NCBI RefSeq assembly: GCF_005405925.1
Contig: NZ_BJHV01000001.1
Coordinates: 6,076,001-6,140,000, forward strand
Source: Streptomyces antimycoticus
GTDB taxonomy: Bacteria > Actinomycetota > Actinomycetes > Streptomycetales > Streptomycetaceae
Direction of reading: 5' to 3'
DNA length: 64,000 nt
Below the pieces are notes generated by a model. It was not told where the DNA came from and did not search any database. It saw only the letters and a program-made list of their open reading frames with translations. A program made the position numbers and the translations under genes. Of the stretch, positions 23,861 through 34,548 are shown piece by piece (position 1 is the stretch's first letter; every line of letters starts with the position of its first letter).

Positions 23861-25547
23861 AAGACTGATGAAGATCTTGAGGTTCTGGCCTTGCGGTGTG
23901 AGTGGCAGGCCCAGACTCGTGTCGTGGCGATGGGTGAGTGGGTCGGGGAGACGGTCGGGCCGGACGTGTGGGAGACGTGTCGGGGTTTGATCCCAGTCGG
24001 GAGTGTGTTCGCGTTTCTGGCCGAGCATCGGGGGAGGCTGTTTCCGGCTCAGATGTTCGCGGACATGTATCCGTCGGCGAACGGGCGGCCGAGTATGCCG
24101 CCGCAGATCCTGGCCGCTGCGATCACTCTGCAGGCCCTGCACGGGCTGTCGGATTACCAGACCGTGCAGGAATTGCGGTGTGACCTGCGGTGGAAGGCCG
24201 CGTGCGGGCTGGGCCTTTACGACATGGCGTTCGACCCGTCGCTGCTGGCCTACTTCCGCCGCCGGCTGGCCCGCTCCGCCCGTCCGAACCGGATCTTCGA
24301 GACCGTACGCGAAGTCGTGAAGAGCACCGGAGTACTGAAAGGCAAGCACCGTCGGGCGCTGGACTCCACCGTGCTGGACGACGCGGTCGCCACCCAGGAC
24401 ACGGTCACCCAGATCATCGCCGCCATCAGGACAGTCATCCGTGAGGTCCCACACGCGGCCGAACAAGCAGCAATCCAGTGCACCGCCCACGATTACACCG
24501 ACCCGGGCAAACCCCGCATCGCCTGGAACGACGAGCAGGCCCGAGCCGACCTCATCGACGCACTGGTCACCGACGCGGTGCGGCTGCTGGGCCACCTGCC
24601 CGACCAACAGCTCGGGGAGAAAGCCGCGAACGCGCTCGGCCTGCTGGCCCTGGTCGCAGGACAGGACGTCGAACCCGCCGAGGACTCCAACGGCCGTGAC
24701 GGGCGTTGGCGCATCACTCAGGGCACCGCCTACGACCGGATGATCTCCACCGTCGACCCCGAAGCCCGCCACGTCCACAAGACCCGCACCCACCGGCAGG
24801 ACGGCTTCAAGGCCCACCTGGCCGTCGAGCCCGAGACCGGCTTATACACCGCCCTCGCTCTGCGGCCGGCAACCGGAACCGAGCACCACGAGGCCACTGT
24901 CGGCATCGACTTGCTCGCCGACGAAGACAGCCCGGTGGACGTCTTCGGCGACAGCGCCTACTCCACTGGCGACACCTGCCAGATCCTGCACCGAGCAGGA
25001 CACCGACTCTTCCTCAAGCCCGCCCCGCTGAAGACGGCTGTCCTTGGCGGGTTCAGCCTCGACGACTTCGCCATCAACACCGCGGGCAGCACGGTGACCT
25101 GCCCCGCCGGACACACCGTCCCGCTCAGCGAGCCGTCCGGGCGGCACATGCAACGCAAAGCGCTCTTCACCGACCAGTGCGCCAGCTGCCCCCTGCGCAA
25201 GCAGTGCACCACCGCCAAGACCGGCCGGATCGTCACCATCCGCCCCCACCACGACCTGCTCACCGCTGCCCGCCACCAGGCCAGCACCGACCCCGACTGG
25301 CAAGCCGCCTACCGACGATGGAGACCACCCGTCGAACGCGCCGTCGCCTGGCTCGTCGCCCACGGCAACCGCAGACTCCGCTACCGCGGCACCATCAAGA
25401 ACAACGCCTGGCTCCACACCCGTGCCGCAGCCCTCAACCTGCGAACCCTGATCAACCTCGGACTCAACCACAACGGCGACACCTGGCACACCCCCGCTAT
25501 CACCTGACCACGGCAACCAGAATCACACCAAGATCTTCATCAGTCTT
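23861..25547 (+). mobile_element. IS1182-family insertion sequence, complete
   Basis: A 1,687-bp element with perfect 19-bp terminal inverted repeats (AAGACTGATGAAGATCTTG at 23861-23879 and its complement at 25529-25547). It is flanked by direct CTAG copies (23857-23860 and 25548-25551), a 4-bp palindromic target duplication. It carries one intact transposase gene. The left CTAG is formed by the end of the MITE, so this insertion is younger than the MITE. Confidence 0.9.
23930..25507 (+). CDS. IS1182-family transposase
   Basis: A 525-residue DDE transposase starting at ATG 23930. The N-terminal domain has FADMYPSANGRPSMPPQILA and LQELRCDLRWKAACG-type segments. The catalytic core shows LDSTVLDDAVATQD (first Asp), DVFGDSAYSTGD (second Asp) and the later Glu region with PPVERAVAWLVAHGNRRLRYRG. 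A CxxCxxxxxC-type segment (CASCPLRKQCTTA) is typical of IS1182. The frame is intact, and a rare TTA leucine codon occurs at 24842, so translation may depend on the bldA tRNA. Confidence 0.93.
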   Translation: MGEWVGETVGPDVWETCRGLIPVGSVFAFLAEHRGRLFPAQMFADMYPSANGRPSMPPQILAAAITLQALHGLSDYQTVQELRCDLRWKAACGLGLYDMAFDPSLLAYFRRRLARSARPNRIFETVREVVKSTGVLKGKHRRALDSTVLDDAVATQDTVTQIIAAIRTVIREVPHAAEQAAIQCTAHDYTDPGKPRIAWNDEQARADLIDALVTDAVRLLGHLPDQQLGEKAANALGLLALVAGQDVEPAEDSNGRDGRWRITQGTAYDRMISTVDPEARHVHKTRTHRQDGFKAHLAVEPETGLYTALALRPATGTEHHEATVGIDLLADEDSPVDVFGDSAYSTGDTCQILHRAGHRLFLKPAPLKTAVLGGFSLDDFAINTAGSTVTCPAGHTVPLSEPSGRHMQRKALFTDQCASCPLRKQCTTAKTGRIVTIRPHHDLLTAARHQASTDPDWQAAYRRWRPPVERAVAWLVAHGNRRLRYRGTIKNNAWLHTRAAALNLRTLINLGLNHNGDTWHTPAIT

Positions 25548-26729
25548 CTAGGCCGGGTGCCCCAGAAGCATCGTGGGGGAGCCCTTCGAGCGCGTCAGCA
25601 CGATGGTGCAGGCGTTCCCGCCCTCGAGCCGGAGCTTCTTGCGGAGCTGCTCCGGCTCGACCGCCGAACCGCGCTTCTTGATGGTCGCGACGCCGACCTC
25701 CCGCTCCCTCAGCAGCGCCTTGAGCCGCTTCAGGTTGAACGGCAGCACATCCGTGATCTCGTACGCGGTGGCGAACGGCGTCGGGCGCAGCTCGTCCGTC
25801 GTGATGTAGGCGATCGTCGGGTCGATCAGGCGGCCGCCGACGCGGGCCGCGACATCGGCGACGAGATGGGCGCGGATGACGGCCCCGTCCGGCTCGTAGA
25901 GCCAGCGGCCGACCGGGCCGGGCTCGGGGGCGGGGAGGTGCGGGGTGCCGACGAGGGAGTGGGCGCTCGGCAGAAGGGTGGCGCGGCGCAGCCCGGGGCG
26001 GGCGGTGCCGAACCACAGGACGGCCTCCTTCACCTGGCCGTGGTCCGAGATCCACTCGGCCTCCGCGTCCTCGGGGACCGCCTCGTGCGGCACGCCGGGG
26101 GCGATCTTGAGGGCGGCGCGCGGGGTGGTGCGGGCGGCCTCGATGGCCCAGGAGAGGGGCGGGGAGTACGCCTCGGGGTCGAAGACGCGGCCCCGGCCGC
26201 CGCGCCGGGCCGGGTCGACGAAGACCGCGTCGAAGGACCGGGTGTCGATGTCGGTGACATCGGCGCAGCGGATCTCGATGAGCTCGGCCAGACCGAGGGC
26301 CTGGGCGTTGGCGCGGGCGACGGCGCAGGTCAGCGGGTCGCGATCGACGGCGAGTACGGAGATCCCGGTGCGGGCGAGCGCGATCGCGTCGCCGCCGATG
26401 CCGCAGCACAGATCGGCCGTGCGGCGGACGCCGAACTCCGCGAAGCGGGCGGCGCGGTACGCGGCGACGGAGGTGCGGGTGGACTGCTCCACGCCATTCG
26501 GCGTGAAGTACATGCGGTGCGCGTCCTCGGGGCCGAATTTGGCCACCGCCCGCTGCCGCAGCGCGGCCTGGGTCAGGGCCGCCGAGACCAGCGCCGGGGG
26601 GTGGTCCCGGCGCAGCCGCGTCGCGGTGGCGAGCTCCTTCGCCGGGTCGTAGTCGCGGAGCCCGGAGAGCAGCGCCTGCCCCTCGTCGCCGAGCAGTGAG
26701 TCGAAGGCGTCAACGTCCACATGGCCCAT
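25548..26729 (-). CDS. SAM-dependent methyltransferase with THUMP-like domain
   Basis: A 393-residue protein with a Rossmann methyltransferase core. Motif I is DLCCGIGGDAIALA (about 108), the acidic loop is VLAVDRDP, and VDPARR replaces the DPPY-type motif. The C-terminal part (DVLPFNLKRLKALLRERE... TIKKRG) matches the THUMP-like tail of this actinobacterial family, which suggests an RNA substrate. The stop codon TAG is built from the CTAG at the IS junction, so mobile DNA inserted exactly at the gene end without shortening the protein. Confidence 0.86.
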   Translation of the reverse strand: MGHVDVDAFDSLLGDEGQALLSGLRDYDPAKELATATRLRRDHPPALVSAALTQAALRQRAVAKFGPEDAHRMYFTPNGVEQSTRTSVAAYRAARFAEFGVRRTADLCCGIGGDAIALARTGISVLAVDRDPLTCAVARANAQALGLAELIEIRCADVTDIDTRSFDAVFVDPARRGGRGRVFDPEAYSPPLSWAIEAARTTPRAALKIAPGVPHEAVPEDAEAEWISDHGQVKEAVLWFGTARPGLRRATLLPSAHSLVGTPHLPAPEPGPVGRWLYEPDGAVIRAHLVADVAARVGGRLIDPTIAYITTDELRPTPFATAYEITDVLPFNLKRLKALLREREVGVATIKKRGSAVEPEQLRKKLRLEGGNACTIVLTRSKGSPTMLLGHPA

Positions 26730-26806
26730 TCTCCCCGCTCCCGCGAGCGCATTCGCCCGCCTACGGCGCGCAGATGCACGCCTCTGGACCGAAGATCACT
26801 TATGTG

Positions 26807-27886
26807 ATGATGATCAAGACTGGTTTTCCTCGCTGTCTGGTTCTCGTCGGCGCGGCAGCCGTGCTCACGGCCTGCGGATCCCTCGGCGCCGCCACCGAGC
26901 CGTACACCGGCTCCCGTCACGGCGCTCCCATGCCGCCGGCCTCCCTCGCCTCCCGGCTGGACGACCCGCCGTCGCCCTCGCAGCCGCCGCCCGGACAGGA
27001 GCCGGATCCGCGGCCACCGGCGTCGCCCGGGCCGGGGTCCGAGGGGCAGGGGTACGAGGGCGAGGCCCAGGGCGGCGCGTTTCCGGACGCGCCGCCGGGC
27101 TCCGGTGACGCCTCGGCGTCCACCCCGCCCCCGGCCGCGGGGCCGTCCGGCACGGCCTCCGCGTCGCCGCGCTCGGGCTCGCTGGGCGGCGCCTCCGACG
27201 CCTACCGCCGCTGGGGGCTGGACCGGCCCCTGGAGCGGCCTCCGGCCCCGCCCGCCGTCAAGCCCGCGCTCGGGCGGTCGGGGCCGCAGCAGTGGGGGCT
27301 GCCGCCGATCGTGCGGCGGGTGCCGACCGACCAGCGGGTGGTCTTCGTGACGATCGACGACGGGATCGAGAAGGACCCGCGTTTCGTGGAGCAGGCCCGC
27401 GAGCTCGGGCTGCCGTTCACCGGGTTCCTGACCGACAACGTGATCGGGGACCACTACGACTACTTCGACGAGCTGCGCCGGCTCGGCAACCCCATGGAGA
27501 ACCACACCCTCACCCATCCCAGCCTGGCCGGTATGGCCTACGACGAGCAGGTGCGGGAGATCTGTGGCCAGCGGGACATCCTGTGGAACCACTTCGGTCA
27601 ACAGCCGCGCCTCTTCCGTCCCCCGTTCGGGGAGTACGACGAGACGACGCTGCGGGCGGCGGGCTTCTGCGGGGCGCGGACGGTGGTGCTGTGGCGCGCC
27701 GAGATGGAGACCCACGGGCTGGCCTACCGCTCCGGCGACCATCTGCTGCCGGGGGACATCATCCTCGCGCACTTCCGGGGGCCGGAGCAGCTTGAGGGGC
27801 AGTCGATGACCGACTGGATCACGGAGCTGGTGCGGGCGATCCAGGCCCAGGGGTTCACGATCGGGCGGCTGGAGGACTATGTGTGA
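26807..27886 (+). CDS. Polysaccharide deacetylase lipoprotein (NodB domain)
   Basis: A 359-residue exported lipoprotein. With the start at 26807, the signal peptide MMIKTGFPRCLVLVGAAAV runs into a lipobox, LTAC. A Pro/Ser/Gly-rich linker of about 140 residues leads to a NodB domain: motif 1 TIDDG, motif 2 HTLTHP, motif 3 RPPFGEYD, and the C-terminal W and H (VVLWR; IILAHF). The Asp-Asp and two His that bind metal are all present, so it should be an active de-N-acetylase acting on cell-wall or exopolysaccharide. Upstream starts (26696, 26774) are possible. It runs divergently from the methyltransferase. Confidence 0.86.
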   Translation: MMIKTGFPRCLVLVGAAAVLTACGSLGAATEPYTGSRHGAPMPPASLASRLDDPPSPSQPPPGQEPDPRPPASPGPGSEGQGYEGEAQGGAFPDAPPGSGDASASTPPPAAGPSGTASASPRSGSLGGASDAYRRWGLDRPLERPPAPPAVKPALGRSGPQQWGLPPIVRRVPTDQRVVFVTIDDGIEKDPRFVEQARELGLPFTGFLTDNVIGDHYDYFDELRRLGNPMENHTLTHPSLAGMAYDEQVREICGQRDILWNHFGQQPRLFRPPFGEYDETTLRAAGFCGARTVVLWRAEMETHGLAYRSGDHLLPGDIILAHFRGPEQLEGQSMTDWITELVRAIQAQGFTIGRLEDYV

Positions 27887-28024
27887 CGGCGCCGGGGGGA
27901 GGCTGCCGTGCGGACGGCCCGGGGCTCTGGAGCGGGGCGTGGCCGCGGGGAGCGCCGTGGCCCCGGAGTGCGGCGGCCGTAAGGCGGTGATGAGGTGGCG
28001 AGCGGGGGGTCGCCGCCACGTCGC

Positions 28025-28051
28025 TTGGCACTCTAGTTGACTGAGTGCTAA
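28025..28051. promoter_or_regulatory. CIRCE operator 1 (HrcA site) of groES-groEL1
   Basis: TTGGCACTC - 9 bp - GAGTGCTAA, one mismatch from the CIRCE consensus. A -35-like TTGACT (28037-28042) sits in its loop, with a -10-like TAATGT at 28060-28065, so HrcA binding would block the promoter directly. Confidence 0.92.
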
Positions 28052-28070
28052 CCGCGTCATAATGTCGAGG

Positions 28071-28097
28071 CTGGCACTCGGGACCGATGAGTGCCAA
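28071..28097. promoter_or_regulatory. CIRCE operator 2 (HrcA site) of groES-groEL1
   Basis: CTGGCACTC - 9 bp - GAGTGCCAA, a second, slightly weaker CIRCE copy 19 bp downstream of the first and within the expected transcribed leader. The rest of the 314-bp gap (27887-28200) shows no gene. Confidence 0.87.
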
Positions 28098-28200
28098 GGG
28101 ATACAGCGACGGGCAGGTCCGGCACCCGCGACGACGGATCCACCTGGTCGCCACCTCAGACAGTTGACCCCGTGAGATCTCCGAAGGGGGAGGTCGGATC

Positions 28201-28509
28201 GTGACGACCACCAGCTCCAAGGTTGCCATCAAGCCGCTCGAGGACCGCATTGTGGTCCAGCCGCTCGACGCCGAGCAGACCACGGCCTCAGGCCTGGTCA
28301 TTCCGGACACCGCCAAGGAAAAGCCCCAGGAGGGCGTCGTCCTGGCCGTGGGCCCGGGCCGCTTCGAGGACGGCAAGCGCCTTCCGCTCGACGTCTCCGT
28401 CGGTGACGTCGTGCTCTACAGCAAGTACGGCGGCACCGAGGTGAAGTACAGCGGCGAGGAGTACCTCGTCCTCTCGGCTCGCGACGTCCTCGCGATCGTC
28501 GAGAAGTAA
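28201..28509 (+). CDS. groES: Co-chaperonin GroES
   Basis: A 102-residue GroES that caps the GroEL ring in the cytosol. It has the N-terminal [13 protein letters not shown], the mobile-loop region [19 protein letters not shown] and the closing [21 protein letters not shown]. The GTG start at 28201 follows GAAGGGGGAGG. groEL1 is 91 bp downstream in the same operon, under two CIRCE operators, so heat-shock control by HrcA is expected. Confidence 0.97.
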   Translation: MTTTSSKVAIKPLEDRIVVQPLDAEQTTASGLVIPDTAKEKPQEGVVLAVGPGRFEDGKRLPLDVSVGDVVLYSKYGGTEVKYSGEEYLVLSARDVLAIVEK

Positions 28510-28555
28510 TCACCGAAGTTTTGCCTATGAGCCGTGCCCCGGTGCCCGCGTCTGA

Positions 28556-30226
<1,671 letters not shown>

Positions 30227-30260
30227 CGCCCTGGCGTTTTGCACGCAGCTGCTTGCTGTG

Positions 30261-30297
30261 CGAAGGCGCGGCCGCCCTGGAGGCGGCCGCGCCTTCG
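30261..30297 (+). terminator. Terminator after groEL1
   Basis: A perfect 16-bp stem (30261-30276 with 30282-30297) and 5-bp loop, GC-rich and symmetrical, 34 bp after the groEL1 stop. The T-run is weak, as usual in Streptomyces. Confidence 0.85.
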
Positions 30298-30382
30298 TTG
30301 TTCGTCCTGCGGCGGTGGCGTGGGGTGGGCCTTCCCTTGTCTGCCTGTGTCGCTGTGTGGCGTCCAGGACACGACCCCCGCG

Positions 30383-30500
30383 CCCCGCCCCCTCCCGCCT
30401 GAAATTCAGCCCCTCCGGCGTGTGAGGAGCGGGGGCCGGGGCGGAGTCCCGGCGGGGGTGAGGGGCCGGAGCCCCCTCTTTCGGGAAGGGGCGGGGCGGG
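30383..30500. repeat. REP-like GC palindromic element
   Basis: The spacer between groEL1 and the SDR gene holds segments of the kind CAGCCCCTCCGGCG...GAGGAGCGGGGGCCGGGG...CGGAGCCCC, which I recognise from memory as a dispersed intergenic repeat of Streptomyces genomes. It forms several overlapping GC hairpins. Nothing else is seen in 30298-30558. Confidence 0.5.
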
Positions 30501-30558
30501 GGCTGTCCGCCGGAGGCGCCCACGGCCCGCACTCGGTATTCGGCCCCGCGGGCACGGG

Positions 30559-31332
30559 CTACGCCTTCGTCGGCGGGCGGCCGACCTTGGAGGAGAGGGT
30601 GGAGAGGGCCGAGCGTGGGGCCAGCTTGGCCAGGCTTGACATCGCCTTGTAGCGCGGGTCCGGGATGGACAGGGACTTGCCCCGGGCGAAATCCTTCAGG
30701 GCCGCCGTGACCAGCCGGTCCGCGTCCAGCCACATCCAGCTCGGGACGCTGTCCTGCTTGATTCCCGCTCGCGCGTGGAACTCCGTACGGACGAACCCCG
30801 GGCACAGCGCCATCAGCCGTACGCCCGCGCCCGCCAGGTCCTTCGCCGCGCCCTGGGTGAACTGCACGACCCACGCCTTGCTCGCCCCGTAGGTTCCGCG
30901 CGGGAAGAAGGCCGCGATCGACGCCACGTTGATCACCCCGCCGCGGCCGCGGCCGCGCATCGTTTCGGCGCCCGCGCTGGTCAGCCGTAGCACCGCCTCG
31001 CAGTGCAGCTTCAGCATCCGCAGCTCATCGGTGATCGGCACCTCCAGATAGCGGTCGCGGTTGCCGAAACCGGCGTTGTTGACGAGCAGATCGACCGGGT
31101 GGGTGCGGTCCCTGAGCCGCGTTTCGACCGCAGCGATTCCGTCATCCTCGGACAGGTCCGCCACCAGCACGTCGGCCTCCACGCCGTGCCGGTCGTGCAG
31201 ATCCGCCGCCTGCTCCCGCAGCCGCTTCTCGTCGCGTGCGACGAGCACCAGATTGTGCCCGTCGGCGGCGAGCCGGCCCGCGAAGGCGGCCCCGATGCCC
31301 GCGGTGGTTCCGGTAATCAATGCAGTCGTCAT
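30559..31332 (-). CDS. SDR-family oxidoreductase
   Basis: A 257-residue classical short-chain dehydrogenase. The cofactor motif is TGTTAGIG, the NNAG motif is LVNNAGFG and the active site is YGASK with an upstream Ser in NVASIAAF. VADLSE after the second strand and the basic R of VARDEKR suggest NADP(H). The substrate cannot be assigned. It stands alone on the minus strand, convergent with groEL1, 83 bp from the MOSC gene. Confidence 0.9.
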   Translation of the reverse strand: MTTALITGTTAGIGAAFAGRLAADGHNLVLVARDEKRLREQAADLHDRHGVEADVLVADLSEDDGIAAVETRLRDRTHPVDLLVNNAGFGNRDRYLEVPITDELRMLKLHCEAVLRLTSAGAETMRGRGRGGVINVASIAAFFPRGTYGASKAWVVQFTQGAAKDLAGAGVRLMALCPGFVRTEFHARAGIKQDSVPSWMWLDADRLVTAALKDFARGKSLSIPDPRYKAMSSLAKLAPRSALSTLSSKVGRPPTKA

Positions 31333-31415
31333 ACGCGCACGTTATCGGCCACGGCGGGCCCCGGCGGACCGCCGAGCGGGACCGCGAGCGATCTGGGTCG
31401 GAATGAGCACTTCCG

Positions 31416-32093
31416 TCAGCTGGACCGGTACTTGAGGGCGGCCTCCCGCGCCTCCGGATGCAGTGCGTCGCCCGCCGCCAGCACTCTCGGCAGCAGCTCC
31501 CGCTCCGTGGTCTCGGCGCGGAAGAGGAAGGCGACCGTCACCTCGTGGTCGGGCCGGTGCACGATCTCGACGGGGTCGCCCGAGCGGATCTCGCCGGGTT
31601 CGAGCACCCGCAGATACGCCCCCGGGACGGCGGCCTGGGTGAACCGCTTGACCCATCCCCGCTCGCCCAGCCACTCCGCGAACGTACGGCACGGGATGCG
31701 CGGTGAGGCCACCTCCAGCAGCAGCTCGTTCCCCACCCGCCAGCGCTCGCCGATGAGGGCACCGTTGACGTCGATGCCGCTGGTGGTGAGGTTCTCGCCG
31801 AAGACGCCGTTGGCCAGCTCGCGGCCCAGCTCCTGTTCCCAGACGTCGAGGTCCTCCCGGGCGTAGGCGTAGACGGCCTGGTCGTCGCCGCCGTGGTGGC
31901 GGGTGTCGCAGACCGTGTCACCGGACAGACCGCTCGCGCCCTGGCCCTTCGGCCCCGGGGCCGAGACCCGCACCGGGCGCTCGACGGGACGCTTGTCGAT
32001 ACCGGTGCCGGCGGGACAGTCGGTGTAGTCGGCCGGCGTCGCGCGGCCCAGGTTCACGGTGAGTATCGCTGGGGGACGTGGCGTATGCAGCAT
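31416..32093 (-). CDS. MOSC domain-containing protein
   Basis: A 225-residue protein of the YiiM-like type. MOSC features are AVYAYAREDLDVWEQELGRELANGVFGENLTTSGID and a conserved Cys in SPRIPCRTFAEWLGERGW. MOSC proteins handle sulfur or the molybdenum cofactor, and YiiM members reduce N-hydroxylated compounds. ATG 32093 gives the usual N-terminus (ILTVNLGRATP). It is divergent from the LysR gene 68 bp away, so the regulator may control it. Confidence 0.87.
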   Translation of the reverse strand: MLHTPRPPAILTVNLGRATPADYTDCPAGTGIDKRPVERPVRVSAPGPKGQGASGLSGDTVCDTRHHGGDDQAVYAYAREDLDVWEQELGRELANGVFGENLTTSGIDVNGALIGERWRVGNELLLEVASPRIPCRTFAEWLGERGWVKRFTQAAVPGAYLRVLEPGEIRSGDPVEIVHRPDHEVTVAFLFRAETTERELLPRVLAAGDALHPEAREAALKYRSS

Positions 32094-32161
32094 GACCGCA
32101 CCGTAAGGCAGGGCGGCCAAAGCGTCGACGTAGTATCCCGGCCCATCCCCAAGGGTCGCTT

Positions 32162-33076
32162 ATGCTCGGAGGCATGATCGAGGCCCGCCATCTCAGGGTG
32201 CTGCGCGCGGTGGCCGCCACCGGCTCCTTCTCCGCCGCCGCCCGTGAGCTGGGCTGCACCCAGCCCGCCGTCAGCCAGCAGATGAAGGCCCTGGAGGGCG
32301 CCGCGGGCACCCCGTTGCTGATCCGCAGCGGGCGGGAGATGCGGCTGACCGAGGCGGGCCGGGCGCTGGTGCGGCATGCCACCGGGATCCTGGCCGGGCT
32401 GACCGCCGCCGAGGAGGAGGTCGCGGCGATCGCCGGGCTGCGAGCGGGCCGGGTGCGGCTGGTGTCCTTCCCCAGCGGCAGCTCGACCCTGGTGCCCATG
32501 GCGCTCGCCGAGCTGCGCGCGGCGCATCCGGGGACGCGGGTCTCGCTCGTGGAGGCCGAGCCGCCGGGCTCGGTGGAGTTGCTGCGCTCGGGCGACTGCG
32601 AGATCGCGCTGGCCTTCCGCTATCCGCAGATGAGCGAGGAGGCTTCGGGCGAGTGGGACGACCTGGTCCTGCGGCCGCTGCTGAACGACCGGCTGGTGGG
32701 CGTGGTGCCGGAGGGGCACAAGCTCGCGGGCGCCGGGGCGGTGGGGATCGCCGAGCTGGGCGGGGAGCCGTGGATCGCGGGCTGCCCGCGCTGCCGGGGG
32801 CATCTGGTGGAGGTGTGCGAGTCCGAGGGGTTCACGCCGCGGATCGACTTCGCCACGGACGACTATCCGACGGTCATCGGCCTGGTCGGGGCCGGGCTGG
32901 GGGTCGCGGTCCTGCCCGAGCTGGCGCTGGAGTCCGTACGGACCAAGGGCGCCACGACGCTGGAGGTGGAACCGGCGGTGCGCCGGGAAGTGGTGGCGCT
33001 GACCCTGCCCGACCTCGCTCGCGTCCCGGCGGTGGCGGCGACGCTGGACCGGCTGGAGCAGGCGGCACGCAGGTGA
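32162..33076 (+). CDS. LysR-family transcriptional regulator
   Basis: A 304-residue regulator. The N-terminal winged helix is MIEARHLRVLRAVAATGSFS, then ELGCTQPAVSQQMKALE, and the effector domain begins near GRVRLVSFPSGSST. ATG 32162 has AAGGG 7 bp upstream; the internal ATG 32174 has its GGAGG too close. Cys residues in CPRCRG and VCESEG lie in the effector domain and could be redox-sensitive. It is divergent from the MOSC gene, the expected target. Confidence 0.9.
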   Translation: MLGGMIEARHLRVLRAVAATGSFSAAARELGCTQPAVSQQMKALEGAAGTPLLIRSGREMRLTEAGRALVRHATGILAGLTAAEEEVAAIAGLRAGRVRLVSFPSGSSTLVPMALAELRAAHPGTRVSLVEAEPPGSVELLRSGDCEIALAFRYPQMSEEASGEWDDLVLRPLLNDRLVGVVPEGHKLAGAGAVGIAELGGEPWIAGCPRCRGHLVEVCESEGFTPRIDFATDDYPTVIGLVGAGLGVAVLPELALESVRTKGATTLEVEPAVRREVVALTLPDLARVPAVAATLDRLEQAARR

Positions 33077-33167
33077 ACATTGCGCCCCATCGCGGATGGA
33101 TTGCGTCCCATCGCAGATGGTGGGGGCAGAAGGAACGTTTCTTCGATTGGCTGCGACCAGGCTCCGA

Positions 33168-33482
33168 TCAGGATCCGGGGGCCCCGGTGCCGGCGACCGC
33201 GCGGTGGCGTGCCCGCCCCATGAGCTCCTCGCGCTCGTCCTCGGTCAGTCCGCCCCACACTCCGTAAGGCTCGCGTACGGCGAGGGCGTGCGCGGCGCAC
33301 TGTGCTCGTACCGGGCAGCGCATGCACACCTCTTTCGCCGACATTTCGCGTGCGCTGCGGGCAGCGCCGCGCTCCCCCTCCGGGTGGAAGAAGAGCGAGC
33401 TGTCGACCCCGCGACACGCGGCCAGGAGCTGCCAGTCCCACAGGTCGGCATTCGGGCCGGGAAGACGGGAGAAATCTGCCAT
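33168..33482 (-). CDS. whiD: WhiB-family sporulation regulator WhiD
   Basis: A 104-residue Wbl protein that binds a 4Fe-4S cluster and is needed late in sporulation for septation and spore maturation. The four cluster Cys are in AACRG, VCMRCPV and AQCAAH, and the Wbl GVWGG turn is followed by a basic stretch (MGRARHR). The N-terminus MADFSRLPGPNADLWDW is characteristic of WhiD. It is divergent from bldM, its conserved neighbour. Upstream in the gap is a short palindrome TACACC-TAC-GGTGTA (33532-33546), a candidate regulatory site. The C-terminus is slightly shorter than in S. coelicolor. Confidence 0.96.
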   Translation of the reverse strand: MADFSRLPGPNADLWDWQLLAACRGVDSSLFFHPEGERGAARSAREMSAKEVCMRCPVRAQCAAHALAVREPYGVWGGLTEDEREELMGRARHRAVAGTGAPGS

Positions 33483-33738
33483 TGCCTTATCTCCTCGATG
33501 CGATCGGCTGCGGACGCTGCGTCCTGGGTCGTACACCTACGGTGTAAGTAGATGTAAATATGACTCATTGCGAATCTAGCCACACAGACCGGCAAATTGG
33601 AAGCAAGGTCGCCAAATGCCACCGAAGGGACTGCCTCGGGGCTGCCCTATGGGGGAGACGCGAAGGGCGCGACCTGTGCGACGAAGCTGCTCCGTGTCCG
33701 AGCCCTCACGTAGAGTGTCGAAGGTGGCCGCCGAACCC

Positions 33739-33766
33739 CGTAACTCTTTCGGGTGACCGTCGTTGA
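33739..33766 (+). promoter_or_regulatory. Sigma-BldN-type promoter of bldM
   Basis: CGTAAC (33739-33744), 16 bp, then CGTTGA (33761-33766): an exact match to the sigma-BldN promoter consensus known for bldMp1. It lies 124 bp upstream of the bldM start. The rest of the 407-bp whiD-bldM gap holds the palindrome at 33532 and no gene. Confidence 0.9.
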
Positions 33767-33889
33767 GAGTGCGGAGGCGGTTGATGGGTAAAGCTCTCGG
33801 ACAGATATCCGGGGCTGTCAATCGCTCAGGTGACGATATGTACCAGCCTGGAGGCTCAAGGTGACGCGCATCAGCTGCGGAGGACGGCC

Positions 33890-34501
33890 ATGACATCCGT
33901 CCTCGTCTGCGACGACTCCCCGCTTGCCCGAGAGGCGCTGCGCCGTGCGGTGGCGACCGTGCCCGGCGTCGAGCGTGTGACGACGGCGGCCAACGGCGAG
34001 GAAGTCCTCCGCCGCTGGGGCGCCGACCGCTCGGATCTGATTCTGATGGACGTACGGATGCCCGGTCTCGGCGGTGTCGAGACCGTGCGGCGGCTGCTCT
34101 CCGCCGACCCGGGCGCCCGGATCATCATGCTCACGGTCGCCGAGGACCTCGACGGCGTCGCGCTGGCCGTGGCCGCCGGCGCCCGTGGCTATCTGCACAA
34201 GGACGCCTCGCGCGCCGAGCTGCGCGCCACCGTGACACAGGCGCTCGCCGACCCCACCTGGCGGCTGGCCCCGCGCCGGCTGCGCTCGGCCGAGATGGGC
34301 GCCGCGCCCACCCTCACCGCGCGCGAGATCCAGGTGCTCGAGGGCATGAGCCACGGCCGCTCCAATGCGGAGATCGGCCGTGAGCTGTTCCTGTCCGAGG
34401 ACACGGTCAAGACGCACGCACGCCGGCTGTTCAAGAAGCTCGGCGCGTCCGACCGGGCCCATGCGGTGGCCCTCGGGTTCCGCTGGGGTCTGGTCCGCTG
34501 A
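33890..34501 (+). CDS. bldM: Orphan response regulator BldM
   Basis: A 203-residue NarL/FixJ-type regulator required for aerial hyphae and sporulation; it works as a homodimer or as a heterodimer with WhiI. The receiver (1-115) keeps the acidic pair VCDDS, the Asp in LILMDVRMPG and the Lys in LHKDAS, although BldM is considered not to depend on phosphorylation. The LuxR-type HTH (LTAREIQVLEGMSHGRSNAEI) is C-terminal. ATG 33890 follows GGAGGA. The sigma-BldN-type promoter upstream places it in the BldN regulon. Confidence 0.97.
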   Translation: MTSVLVCDDSPLAREALRRAVATVPGVERVTTAANGEEVLRRWGADRSDLILMDVRMPGLGGVETVRRLLSADPGARIIMLTVAEDLDGVALAVAAGARGYLHKDASRAELRATVTQALADPTWRLAPRRLRSAEMGAAPTLTAREIQVLEGMSHGRSNAEIGRELFLSEDTVKTHARRLFKKLGASDRAHAVALGFRWGLVR

Positions 34502-34548
34502 CTCGGCCACGACCGTTCTGACGTGCTGCGCAGCGGGGGCGCTACGGT

